64,000 nucleotides of DNA, from positions 96,670-160,669 of the forward strand of contig CAMYLV010000001.1 of the NCBI GenBank assembly GCA_947259495.1, given 5' to 3'. The notes under the pieces are model-generated. The model made no database searches. It was not told where the DNA came from and saw only the letters and a program-made list of their open reading frames with translations. This document shows, in pieces, positions 50,617 to 58,612 of this stretch. The position numbers and the translations under genes were made by a program. How positions within the stretch are numbered: the first letter of the stretch is position 1; the number at the start of each line of letters is the position of its first letter. The stretch comes from an uncultured Desulfobacterales bacterium. GTDB taxonomy: Bacteria > Desulfobacterota > Desulfobacteria > Desulfobacterales > JAHEIW01.

Positions 50617-52599
50617 ATGAAGACAAAGCGTATCATTATCCTTTTGTTTTTTCTGTGGGCGATTGGCGCCTGTGTGCAAAAACCACCTGTCTCGACCAGT
50701 CCGGTGCCAGTGGGTGCTGAAGATGAGCTTTTTGTGGAGGGCGAGACCCTGTTTGAGGCTGAAGACTACCCTGCGTCATTGGAGGCTTATGAGGCCTATG
50801 TGAACCAGTATCCGGACAGGCCCCTGGCGCCTGCTGCTTTGATGAAAATCGGCAAGATCAATTCGACTTTGGGAAATTATGTTCAAGCGCGTCGCGCTTA
50901 TCGGCGTGTGATTTCAGAATACCCCCAGAGTCCCTTTAAACCCGACGCCCAGGTAGAGGTTTTGTCAACGTTTTACCTGCAGGAAGATTATCGGGCGGTT
51001 ATAGAGCAGGCGCCTGAGGTTTTGTGGAGTATCGAGTCGACAACCCATATTTTCAGTACCTATGCCCTGGTGGGTGACGCTTATCTGGCACTGGATTCGC
51101 CCATGGAGGCCTTCCAATACTATGGCGAAGCCTCGCATGTTGCCACAGAGCTGGAGCAGGAAGCGATCGACCAGAAAATCAAGGCAGCAATTGCCCAGTT
51201 GGATTCAGAACAAATTACCCGACTGCTGGAAAGCGGGGATCGTAGTATACCCCGGGGGGACCTCATGTTTCAGCTGGGCTTGAATTACGCCATGGTCGAC
51301 CAATATGATGATGCGCTCATAGCTTTGGATAATTTTTTGGATCAACATCCCGCGCATGAAAATGCGCCTGTGGCTGAAGATCTGATCCAACAGATCAAAC
51401 AAAGCGCCCTGTTTAATCGATACACGCTTGGCTGTCTGCTGCCGCTCAGCGGGCCTTACCAGAAAATCGGTTTTCAGGCCTTAAAGGGCATTGAACTCGC
51501 GCTTGATCAGTTTAGCACTCAAACCAGCGGCCCTCAGATGAATATCCTCATTAAAAATTCCGGCGGGAACCCTGAACAGACACGTGAGGCCATGCAAGAA
51601 TTGATTGATGAGCAAGTGGCTGCCATCGTCGGTCCGATTATCACTGCTGAGATTGCTGCCGTCGAAGCCCAGGCAAATAAGATTCCCATCATGACCTTAA
51701 CCCAAAAGGACAATATCACGCCTATCGGGGATTATGTCTTTCGGAATTTTATTACACCGCAAATGCAGGTAAATAACATCGTTGATTACGCCACTTCTTC
51801 GCTGGGCTTGAATCGGTTTGCCATTCTTTACCCGGATGAAACGTATGGTATCACGTTTATGAATCTGTTTTGGGATGAGTTAATTGCGCACGGCGGAAAA
51901 ATCGTCGGCGTCGAATCCTACGATCCGCAGCATACGGATTTCGCCGAACCCATTAAAAAGCTGGTGGGACTTTACTATGATATTCCTGAGGATTTGAAAG
52001 AAGCTGCACATTTGAGCGTTGTGGAGGCCGGTGGTCAAAGCGATCGGGAGCAAACGTTGAATCGCGACAATACCGATAATCCGCAAAGCGAGCGTGCTGC
52101 GGACAATGAAGAACCGAAAGCAATTGTTGATTTTGATGCCGTTTTTATACCGGATTTTCCTAAAACAGCAGGTCTCATCATTCCGCAGCTGGCGTTTTAT
52201 GATGTCAAAGATGTCTATCTCCTCGGCACGAATCTATGGCATTCTGAGGCCTTGATTAAAATGGCACCCCAGTATGTTCAGGGCGCCATCATGCCGGACG
52301 GCTTTTTTGCCGGGAGTTCGGCACCTGTTGTTCAGGCTTTTGTCAGCATATTCGAAGAAACTTATCAGGAAAAGCCTGGCTTTATCGAAGCGGTGGTTTA
52401 CGATTCGGCCATGATGCTTTTCGGCGTGCTCGCGCAACCCGACATTCGATTTAAAAGTGATTTGAAAAATAAACTCTTAAACATGGATGCGTATATGGGC
52501 GTCACCGGCCCGACGCAATTTGATGAAAATGGAGAGGCCCAAAAGCAACTGCACCTTCTGCGGATTAAAGGCAGGGAGTTTGTTGAGTTAGTACGCTAA
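50617..52599 (+). CDS. Penicillin-binding protein activator-like (LpoA/LppC) lipoprotein
   Basis: 660 residues. Lipoprotein signal MKTKRIIILLFFLWAIGAC. Residues 40-290 are TPR-like (LFEAEDYPASLEAYEAYVNQYPD, GNYVQARRAYRRVISEYP). Residues 310-655 are a periplasmic binding-protein type 1 fold (LGCLLPLSGPYQKIGFQALKGIELALDQF, AIVGPIITAEIAAVEAQ). This TPR plus ligand-binding layout is that of LpoA, which activates PBP1A from the outer membrane, though it could also be a stand-alone amino-acid-type binding protein. ATG 50617 fits the signal peptide; the longer frame starts inside the repeat. Confidence 0.8.
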   Translation: MKTKRIIILLFFLWAIGACVQKPPVSTSPVPVGAEDELFVEGETLFEAEDYPASLEAYEAYVNQYPDRPLAPAALMKIGKINSTLGNYVQARRAYRRVISEYPQSPFKPDAQVEVLSTFYLQEDYRAVIEQAPEVLWSIESTTHIFSTYALVGDAYLALDSPMEAFQYYGEASHVATELEQEAIDQKIKAAIAQLDSEQITRLLESGDRSIPRGDLMFQLGLNYAMVDQYDDALIALDNFLDQHPAHENAPVAEDLIQQIKQSALFNRYTLGCLLPLSGPYQKIGFQALKGIELALDQFSTQTSGPQMNILIKNSGGNPEQTREAMQELIDEQVAAIVGPIITAEIAAVEAQANKIPIMTLTQKDNITPIGDYVFRNFITPQMQVNNIVDYATSSLGLNRFAILYPDETYGITFMNLFWDELIAHGGKIVGVESYDPQHTDFAEPIKKLVGLYYDIPEDLKEAAHLSVVEAGGQSDREQTLNRDNTDNPQSERAADNEEPKAIVDFDAVFIPDFPKTAGLIIPQLAFYDVKDVYLLGTNLWHSEALIKMAPQYVQGAIMPDGFFAGSSAPVVQAFVSIFEETYQEKPGFIEAVVYDSAMMLFGVLAQPDIRFKSDLKNKLLNMDAYMGVTGPTQFDENGEAQKQLHLLRIKGREFVELVR

Positions 52600-53924
52600 T
52601 CGTTTTTGAGTGATCCCTGTCCGGTCGCCTCCAGTGCGCTGCGCCAGAGCGTCCCTTTAGGATTTATCTGTTTGCGTTTGCCGGCAACCGTCTGCATGGG
52701 CACATGGACAAAGAAGTTGTTCCAGTGCCCGATTAACAGATTTGTTTTACCGGCCATACCGGCATGCACGGCGTTGCGGCCCAGAAAATTGCAAAAAACA
52801 CGATCGTTGGCATTGGCCGGCAAGCTTCTGATCATGTAGCTGGGGTCGATATATTTTATGGTGATGCCAGTGTTTTTGGCATCAAAATATGAAACAATTG
52901 CGTCTTTAAGATATAGGCCGATATCTTTGAGCTTAATATTGCCGGAGGCATCGCGTTCGGTTTTTTCGTCATCAAAAAATCTTTGACCGGCGCCTTCTGC
53001 CGCAACAATAACCGCGTGCCCTCTATCTGCCAGTCGCTTCTCTATCGCACCTAACAAACCATTGGGTCCATTCAGATCGAAATCGACTTCGGGGATGAGC
53101 ACGAAATTCACATCCTGACGCGCCAGTGTGGCTGTTGCCGCAATAAATCCCGAGTGGCGGCCCATCAACTTCAATAGACCGATGCCGTTTGGGTAGCCTG
53201 CCGCTTCATTATGAGCGCTCATAATAGCACGGGTGGCGACGTCTACGGCCGTTTCAAAACCAAATGACCGGGATACCATATAGATATCGTTATCGATGGT
53301 TTTGGGGACACCGACCACGCTGATCTTCAGGTTGCGTTGCCGGATGTTATCCGCGATCCGGGTTGCGGCCATCAGCGTCCCATCCCCTCCGATCATAAAT
53401 AAAATACCGACATTCATGCGTTCCAGACAATCCACGATTTCGGCGATATCCTGCGGTCCCCTTGAAGAACCCAGGATCGAACCGCCCCTTTCATGAATAT
53501 TGACGACCGCATCCGGTGATAGATCGATGATATCATGCCCGAATTGCGGAATAAACCCCTGTAGGCCATAACGGATGCCATAGATATTGCGGACCCCATA
53601 GCCCCAGTGAAGCTCCAAAACGATTGAGCGGATAATATCGTTTAGCCCCGGGCACAGGCCGCCGCACGTCACCAGAGCGCAGCGCAGTTTGCTGGGATCA
53701 AAAAAAATATTGCTTCGGGGACCTGCCCTTTGAAAACTGGTCGGTGTCTGCCCGTTTTGGAACTGCTGCACCAGTCTTTGTGCGCTGACATCTATCAGCA
53801 CGCGTTCATCGTCTGAAACAAATGAGATGCTGTTGGTGTCACCCTTGGCACAGTTTTGAACCGGTGAAGGTATTTTGGCTTTGCCCAATTTAGGTATGTC
53901 AGTCAGTATTGATGTTGAATCCAT
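52596..53924 (-). CDS. pfk: 6-phosphofructokinase
   Basis: 442 residues of the PfkA superfamily, longer than E. coli PfkA (320), with about 75 extra N-terminal residues. LVTCGGLCPGLNDIIRSIV, FMIGGDGTLMAATRIA, GVPKTIDNDIYMVSRSFGFETAV (catalytic Asp) and KLMGRHSGFIAATATLA are clear. The GGDGT plus PKTIDND combination is of the plant/spirochaete-like clade, in which both ATP and pyrophosphate enzymes are found, so the phosphoryl donor is uncertain. ATG 53924 is preferred to GTG 53930 (AAAGG upstream). Its 3' end overlaps the LpoA-like gene by 4 bases (convergent). Confidence 0.88.
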   Translation of the reverse strand: MDSTSILTDIPKLGKAKIPSPVQNCAKGDTNSISFVSDDERVLIDVSAQRLVQQFQNGQTPTSFQRAGPRSNIFFDPSKLRCALVTCGGLCPGLNDIIRSIVLELHWGYGVRNIYGIRYGLQGFIPQFGHDIIDLSPDAVVNIHERGGSILGSSRGPQDIAEIVDCLERMNVGILFMIGGDGTLMAATRIADNIRQRNLKISVVGVPKTIDNDIYMVSRSFGFETAVDVATRAIMSAHNEAAGYPNGIGLLKLMGRHSGFIAATATLARQDVNFVLIPEVDFDLNGPNGLLGAIEKRLADRGHAVIVAAEGAGQRFFDDEKTERDASGNIKLKDIGLYLKDAIVSYFDAKNTGITIKYIDPSYMIRSLPANANDRVFCNFLGRNAVHAGMAGKTNLLIGHWNNFFVHVPMQTVAGKRKQINPKGTLWRSALEATGQGSLKND

Positions 53925-54199
53925 AATCACCTTTAACGTAAGGCATGGGTTATAGAAACCGGTGCTATTGTTGTTTATTGCCGGTAGCGCTTTAAAACTG
54001 ATTTGATCAACAAAATGACCCGGTTGATGCCAAAATAATGGCGTTTATAAGAAAGTCAATGAGCACATACTTTCAGCTCCAAGCGTGATTTCGGGCTGCG
54101 ATCAGGCGCTGTTAATCAAGTTTTGAGGCGCCGAAACGGTTGTAAGACTGGTGATCGGACAGACTTACCACCAATGGGTCACCTTTTTTTAAATTGTTA
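53925..54199. other. Upstream region of pfk, no gene seen
   Basis: The pfk-PxxKW gap (53925-54326) is divergent. Its left part holds no ORF with a ribosome site and no repeat family member. A T-run follows GGGTCACC at about 54177, but no hairpin stem precedes it. The promoter at 54200 and the leader of the downstream gene fill the right part. Confidence 0.35.
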
Positions 54200-54228
54200 T
54201 TGACAAGCAACCCTGACCTCATTATATT
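54200..54228 (+). promoter_or_regulatory. Strong sigma-70 promoter of the PxxKW gene
   Basis: TTGACA (54200-54205), 17 bases, TATATT (54223-54228): a perfect -35 box and a five-of-six -10 box at ideal spacing. The start site near 54235 leaves a leader of about 90 bases before ATG 54327. It implies high constitutive expression of a small cysteine-rich protein. Confidence 0.75.
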
Positions 54229-54326
54229 CCACCTTTTTTGTGGATTATCTAAGCTGGCATAAATATTGCTCAAGTTTGATCGAATGTTTTTTAATTACAG
54301 TATAGCGCTGGAAGGGGGTGATTCCA

Positions 54327-54605
54327 ATGGACTGCGCAACGATTAAAAAAGGCACAGAGTGCGCTTTTATGACTTCAAAAGGCTGCTCTTACAATGGTGG
54401 TATTTGTCATCAGGTCGTCGAACAATGCGACGGCTGCAACCGTGGCACCCAGCTTTCCTCAGGTTGGTACTGCAGCGCCTGTCCGGATCCTTCCCTTAAG
54501 TGGAAAAACGGCAATTGCAATCTGGCCACCCACGTAACTGTCGAAACAAATAAAGCGAAAGCAAAAATTAACCCGCTAAAAGCATCCAAACGCAAGAGCA
54601 GATAA
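54327..54605 (+). CDS. PxxKW-family cysteine-rich protein
   Basis: 92 residues with ten cysteines. CDGCNRGTQ, YCSACPDPSLKWKNGNC contains the PxxKW motif (PSLKW) for which the family is named in sulfate reducers, as I recall. Pairs and spacing (CHQVVEQCDGC, CSAC) suggest a metal- or cluster-binding domain; the tail is basic (KAKAKINPLKASKRKSR), perhaps for nucleic-acid binding. ATG 54327 with GGGGGTG upstream is chosen over GTG 54318. It has its own strong promoter and terminator, so it is monocistronic. Function unknown. Confidence 0.8.
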   Translation: MDCATIKKGTECAFMTSKGCSYNGGICHQVVEQCDGCNRGTQLSSGWYCSACPDPSLKWKNGNCNLATHVTVETNKAKAKINPLKASKRKSR

Positions 54606-54625
54606 GAGAATTGGTTCGTTTCGAT

Positions 54626-54662
54626 AAAAACCCCGTCCTCGTGCAGGGCGGGGTTTTTGTTT
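54626..54662 (+). terminator. Intrinsic terminator of the PxxKW gene
   Basis: AAAAACCCCGTCCT pairs with AGGGCGGGGTTTTT (54626-54658), followed by GTTTT. The GC-rich stem with flanking A and T tracts is a classic bidirectional-capable terminator, 20 bases after the stop. Confidence 0.85.
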
Positions 54663-54710
54663 TATTGGTCTTCCTTGCCCGGCATCTTCCCGTTTATTTT
54701 AAGGTAATTG

Positions 54711-54794
54711 CTCACGCAAAGCCGCTAAGCTCGCAAAGCATTCCAATTCAAAAAATAAAAGAGAGCCCCTGGCGTCTTTGCGTCTTGGCGTGAG
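54711..54794. repeat. Inverted, internally periodic repeat (CGCAAAG unit)
   Basis: Left arm CTCACGCAAAGCCGC, TAAGCTCGCAAAG (54711-54738) is mirrored by the right arm GGCGTCTTTGCGTC, TTGGCGTGAG (54771-54794). The unit CGCAAAG recurs at 7-10 base steps. It lies just before the 3' end of the AspT-type aminotransferase gene. Confidence 0.6.
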
Positions 54795-54808
54795 GCCCTC
54801 AGTTTAGC

Positions 54809-56086
54809 TCAGGTGGAGATTTTTTCAAGGCTGACCAGCTGAATACAGATCGCCACCAGTCCCATGGCAGCCTGAATATCTTCCAGTGGTGGAAATGTTG
54901 GGGCGATGCGTATATTCCGGTCCAGTGGATCTTTTTTGTAGGGGTATGTCGAACCGGCTGGCGTCAGCTTTACACCGGCATCAGCGGCCATTTTTATGAC
55001 CGCTGCCGCACAGCCCTTCGGGGCGTCAATGCTCACAAAATAGCCCCCTTGCGGCTTGCTCCAGCGGGCAATCTTTTTCCCTTCCAGTTCAGTCGCGAGA
55101 ACTTTTTGGACGGCATCAAATTTGGGTTTTAAAATCGCAGCATGTTTTTGCATGTGGTCTAGAATTCCGGCCATATTCTTAAAGAACAGAACATGACGCA
55201 GCTGGTTGAGTTTGTCGGGGCCGATGGTCTGGAAGGCCATCTGGTTTTTAACCCATGCCAGATTCGTTTGACTTCCTGCCATAATTGCCAGACCGCTGCC
55301 GGCGAAAGAGATCTTTGACGTTGACGCAAACATAAATACCCGGTCCGGGTTGCCGGCCTGTTTACAAGTAGTCAGGATATTCTTTAAAGTGGCCGGCTTG
55401 TCTGCCAGGTGATGGACAGCGTAGGCGTTATCCCAAAAGATTCGAAAATCGGCTGCCTTGGTTTTCATATTTGCCAGGCGTTCGACTGTGTCATCGGAAT
55501 AGATTACGCCGGTTGGATTGCTGTATTTGGGGACACACCAGATACCCTTGATCAGGTCATCTTCGGCAACGAGATTTTCAATGGGGTCCATCGCGGGGCC
55601 GCGGTCTGACATCTCAATCGGAATCATCTGGATGCCGAGATACTCGCAGATAGAAAAATGGCGGTCATATCCGGGGCTCGGGCACAGAAACTTGACCTTT
55701 GGCAGATGACCCCAGGGAGGCGCGCCGTTCATCATTCCTTTCACCATGGCCCGCAGAATCGTATCATGCATCAAATTGAGGCTTGAATTCCCACCAATCA
55801 GCAATTCATCCGGCTCAACCGCCATAAATTCGGAAAATAGCGCTTTGGCCGCCGGTATACCATCGAGTCCGCCATAGTTACGGCAATCCAGGCCATCTTC
55901 GGTCCGATAGGCTTTGCCCGTATCGCCTTCCAGCATCCCCAGCGCCAGGTCCAGCTGCTCGGAACACGGTTTTCCCCGGGTCATGTCCAGCGTCATTCGG
56001 CGGGATTTAATATCCTGATAGCGCTGCAACAATTCTTCTCTTATATTTTGACGTTCCTGATCGCTCAGTTTTTTAAAATCCGTCAT
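54809..56086 (-). CDS. Aspartate aminotransferase-like enzyme, Aminotran_MocR (AspT) type
   Basis: 425 residues, fold-type I PLP enzyme. LDMTRGKPCSEQLDLA, GGNSSLNLMHDTILRAM, CVPKYSNPTGVIYSDDTVERLA (cofactor Asn), IFWDNAYAVHHL (Asp, Tyr) and FASTSKISFAGSGLAIMAGS (PLP Lys) match the Aminotran_MocR family, whose characterised corynebacterial member is an aspartate aminotransferase (class Ic). It probably links aspartate and oxaloacetate, feeding lysC. It is monocistronic on the minus strand between repeat elements. Confidence 0.85.
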   Translation of the reverse strand: MTDFKKLSDQERQNIREELLQRYQDIKSRRMTLDMTRGKPCSEQLDLALGMLEGDTGKAYRTEDGLDCRNYGGLDGIPAAKALFSEFMAVEPDELLIGGNSSLNLMHDTILRAMVKGMMNGAPPWGHLPKVKFLCPSPGYDRHFSICEYLGIQMIPIEMSDRGPAMDPIENLVAEDDLIKGIWCVPKYSNPTGVIYSDDTVERLANMKTKAADFRIFWDNAYAVHHLADKPATLKNILTTCKQAGNPDRVFMFASTSKISFAGSGLAIMAGSQTNLAWVKNQMAFQTIGPDKLNQLRHVLFFKNMAGILDHMQKHAAILKPKFDAVQKVLATELEGKKIARWSKPQGGYFVSIDAPKGCAAAVIKMAADAGVKLTPAGSTYPYKKDPLDRNIRIAPTFPPLEDIQAAMGLVAICIQLVSLEKIST

Positions 56087-56110
56087 TTCTCCAATTCCTT
56101 TTGCCTGATG

Positions 56111-56216
56111 TTATAAGGGCTGTCAAAAAAACGATCTGTTATTCAAACGTTTTTTTCTACAACCCCTTATGCTGCACTTCTGTATTTCGCAACATTATTT
56201 TGGAAAGCGGTATAAA
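56111..56216. repeat. Double-hairpin repeat A, copy 9 (full)
   Basis: TTATAAGGGCTGTCAAAAAAACGATCTG, then ATTCAAACGTTTTTTTCTACAACCCCTTAT, then GCTGCACTTCTGTATTTCGCAACATTATT and TTGGAAAGCGGTATAAA. The first hairpin is slightly decayed (GGGCTGT against ACAACCC). Orientation as copy 1. It is upstream of the AspT-type gene. Confidence 0.75.
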
Positions 56217-56360
56217 TATGATCATGTTTGCCCTATATCCAGCAGCCGCCTCTATAACATTGGACAGATGCCGCATCAACCCTGAAGATTGGAAAAACCA
56301 TATAGTATATTTAAACAATCGTTAGCAGCAGGTAACGAGGACGCATGCGAGGTGGAGGCT

Positions 56361-56452
56361 TAACGCATAGCAAAGCGCATAGCGTTAAAAATGGTAAATT
56401 TTGGCCTCTTGCTAAAACGCTATGCCCTATGCTCTATGCTCCATTTCCCGCA
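56361..56452. repeat. Inverted, internally periodic repeat (GCATAGC unit)
   Basis: TAACGCATAGCAAAGCGCATAGCGTTA (56361-56387, read in two parts) is followed by AAACGCTATGCCCTATG and CTCTATGCTCC (56415-56452). Unit GCATAG(C/G) and its complement recur at 7-9 base steps. No coding sequence is present in the gap 56087-56493. Confidence 0.6.
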
Positions 56453-56493
56453 AATAACGCTTTATTAGGACAAGATTTTTCAAGTAGGTCGTT

Positions 56494-57234
56494 CTAATAG
56501 TTAACTCTTATTAGCGTCAGCCCCCGTGCCGGTGCTGTAGCACCGGCCTGTGAGCGATCCCCTGAATCTAAGATATCTTTAAAATCAGCTGGCGTAATTT
56601 TCCCGAAACCCACATCCACCAGGGTGCCGACAAGGTTGCGAACCATGTATCGCAAAAAACCATCGGCTTCGATTTGAAAGATCAATGTGCCGCCTTCGTG
56701 CTCGATGAGTTCGGCTGAAAAGACCTCGCGGGTCGTATTTTGCCTGGGGCTGCCAGCGCCCTCAAATGCTTTAAAATCATGGCGGCCGATGATGTGTGCT
56801 ATCGCGGCTCGCATTTTTTGCCGGTCTAATGCTTTGCGCAGGAACCATGAATACTGGCGCCCGACAGCAGCCGGAACGGCACGGTTTAAAATTTTATAAT
56901 GATAGACTTTGCTGCGGGCATCATAACGGGCATGAAAGGCCATGCCGACCGACTTGCAATCTTTGATAATGATATCCTCTGGCAGCAAACTGTTGAGGCC
57001 CATGAAAAAGGCTTCGGGTTCCAGGCGGGTGTCGCATTTAAAATTCGCCACCTGGCCTGCGGCATGCACGCCGGCATCGGTGCGCCCGGAACCGATTAGC
57101 GACACTTTGCAAGACGTCATTTTTTTCAGGGCTTTTTCAATTTCGTCCTGAATGCTGCAATCTTTTTTCTGACGCTGCCAGCCGTGATAGCGGCTGCCAT
57201 CGTATTCAATCGTTATTTTAAAATTTTTGGTCAT
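56494..57234 (-). CDS. truA: tRNA pseudouridine(38-40) synthase
   Basis: 246 residues. FKITIEYDGSRYHGWQRQ, LIGSGRTDAGVHAAGQVANF (catalytic Asp in GRTDAGVHA), AFHARYDARSKVYHY and FEGAGSPRQNTTREVF with YMVRNLVGTLVDVG are the TruA motifs. It modifies the anticodon arm at positions 38-40. It lies 32 bases downstream of the AEC transporter on the same strand. Confidence 0.95.
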   Translation of the reverse strand: MTKNFKITIEYDGSRYHGWQRQKKDCSIQDEIEKALKKMTSCKVSLIGSGRTDAGVHAAGQVANFKCDTRLEPEAFFMGLNSLLPEDIIIKDCKSVGMAFHARYDARSKVYHYKILNRAVPAAVGRQYSWFLRKALDRQKMRAAIAHIIGRHDFKAFEGAGSPRQNTTREVFSAELIEHEGGTLIFQIEADGFLRYMVRNLVGTLVDVGFGKITPADFKDILDSGDRSQAGATAPARGLTLIRVNY

Positions 57235-57266
57235 GACCGATAAGGCTGAGCAAGCGCGTGTCAGTT

Positions 57267-58178
57267 TTAGACGAGCAACGCCAGCGATAATGAAAAAAAC
57301 GATAATATTGTAGAAAGTGCAATTGCCGCAGATGCCAGCCGGGTATCGCTGCTGAGCTGGGCAGACAAAATGTAAAGGGCCGTTGAAGTCGGCAGTGCAA
57401 AATAGATCATGCCGACTTTAAAGGATACGCCACTGGTGTCAAACGCCTTTAGGAAAAGATATCCGGCCAGCGGCAAAACGATCAATTTGAACACACCGGC
57501 AACCAGGGATAATTTCAAATGTTTTTTCATCCCGCTCAACGTCAATGCGCCGCCAATTGAAAGCAGTGCAAGTGGCAGGGTAACAAAAGAAGCCAGCCGA
57601 AAGGTATTGTCGATGAAGACCGGAAAGCCGCCGATCCATTTCCAGTATGCTATGCCGGCCAGGCAGGCGATGATCAATGGGTTGGTGAGCAGCGCCTTGG
57701 TGGTGAGCGACACCCGTTTTCGCAATGTCACTTTATCTTCGGAGAACCAGGATAAAGTACTGACGGCCAGGACATTGATTAGCGGGATGATTAAACCGAT
57801 TAAGATGCTGAACTGCCGGGCACCATCTTCTCCCAGCGCACTGAGGACAACCGCCATGCCGATATAGGTATTGAAGCGATAACAGCTCTGGGAAAAAGAA
57901 CCGGCCTGATAGGCGGAGACCCTGAAGATTTTAATATAGAGGCTGCTGAGGACATAAACACTGAACACCCCGCATATCGCGGCTTTGTATAGTCCGGGAT
58001 CGCCGATGTGATCAGATGCGGCGGCACCAATCTTCCAAAAAAGCAATGCCGGGAAAAAAATAAAGTATATGAGTTTGTCGGCGGTCTTTAAAAACGCATC
58101 ATGGGTAATGCCCATGCGATTGAGCAGATGGCCGAAAAGCAGCAGGGCAAATACCGGGAAAAGATTGTTGACAACCAT
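57267..58178 (-). CDS. AEC-family transporter (auxin efflux carrier-like permease)
   Basis: 303 residues, about ten hydrophobic segments. LFPVFALLLFGHLLNRMG, FPALLFWKIG, NTYIGMAVVLSALGEDGARQFSI and the second-half repeat fit the AEC (Mem_trans) family of secondary transporters, which in bacteria move organic acids such as malate or related anions. The start is 5 bases after the stop of the selenoprotein gene, so the two probably form an operon. Confidence 0.85.
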   Translation of the reverse strand: MVVNNLFPVFALLLFGHLLNRMGITHDAFLKTADKLIYFIFFPALLFWKIGAAASDHIGDPGLYKAAICGVFSVYVLSSLYIKIFRVSAYQAGSFSQSCYRFNTYIGMAVVLSALGEDGARQFSILIGLIIPLINVLAVSTLSWFSEDKVTLRKRVSLTTKALLTNPLIIACLAGIAYWKWIGGFPVFIDNTFRLASFVTLPLALLSIGGALTLSGMKKHLKLSLVAGVFKLIVLPLAGYLFLKAFDTSGVSFKVGMIYFALPTSTALYILSAQLSSDTRLASAAIALSTILSFFSLSLALLV

Positions 58179-58183
58179 CTGTC

Positions 58184-58369
58184 TTATAGCCTGTCACAGG
58201 GAAAATTACCGAGAGCCGATTCAAGTTCTTCATCCAGGGAATCTGAGAGCCGTTTCACCGTAAAGCGCTGGCTGCAGACCCTGCAGCGCAGATATACATA
58301 AGGTCAAGCCCTTTCAATGATGAGCTCAGTTCCGCAACGCGGGCAATCGGCCAAGTGTTTTGCGGTCAT
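58184..58369 (-). CDS. Dual-CxxC small selenoprotein with in-frame TGA (Sec22)
   Basis: 62 codons from ATG 58369 to TAA 58184, with one in-frame TGA at 58304-58306 (codon 22). The frame encodes MTAKHLADCPRCGTELIIER-A before the TGA and PYVYLRCRVCSQRF and LDEELESALGNFPCDRL after it: two CxxC pairs on either side of the TGA, both needed for a zinc ribbon. A SECIS-like hairpin starts 16 bases after the TGA. It resembles the dual-CXXC small (seleno)protein family known to me from Desulfobacterota. It is 5 bases upstream of the AEC gene. A simple nonsense mutation is the alternative. Confidence 0.75.
58271..58287 (-). promoter_or_regulatory. Candidate bacterial SECIS element
   Basis: On the minus strand, GCTGCAG-GGT-CTGCAGC: a perfect 7-bp stem with GGT loop at 24-26 bases after the TGA. 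The apical sequence TGCAGGGTCTGCA nearly equals the E. coli fdhF SECIS apex TTGCAGGTCTGCA, which binds SelB. It lies inside the coding sequence, as bacterial SECIS elements must. Confidence 0.7.
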
Positions 58370-58612
58370 GCGTTAATCATCCTTGCCCCCAGCGTTATAT
58401 GCTGGGGTGCGGTGGCGCACACGCTATCGGGGTTCTGTTCGTTTGCATGCCTGCAGCGTAGCGAAAAGAAATCAGACTGTCAAATGCCGGCCGGAAATAT
58501 GAAGCGGCTGACAGATAGCCGGACATCGCTGTAGACAGCTACGGTATTTTTTTATATGATTAGCGATCCGAATTGATTCAAAACATCAATATTCATTACC
58601 AGCGGGGTGCGC

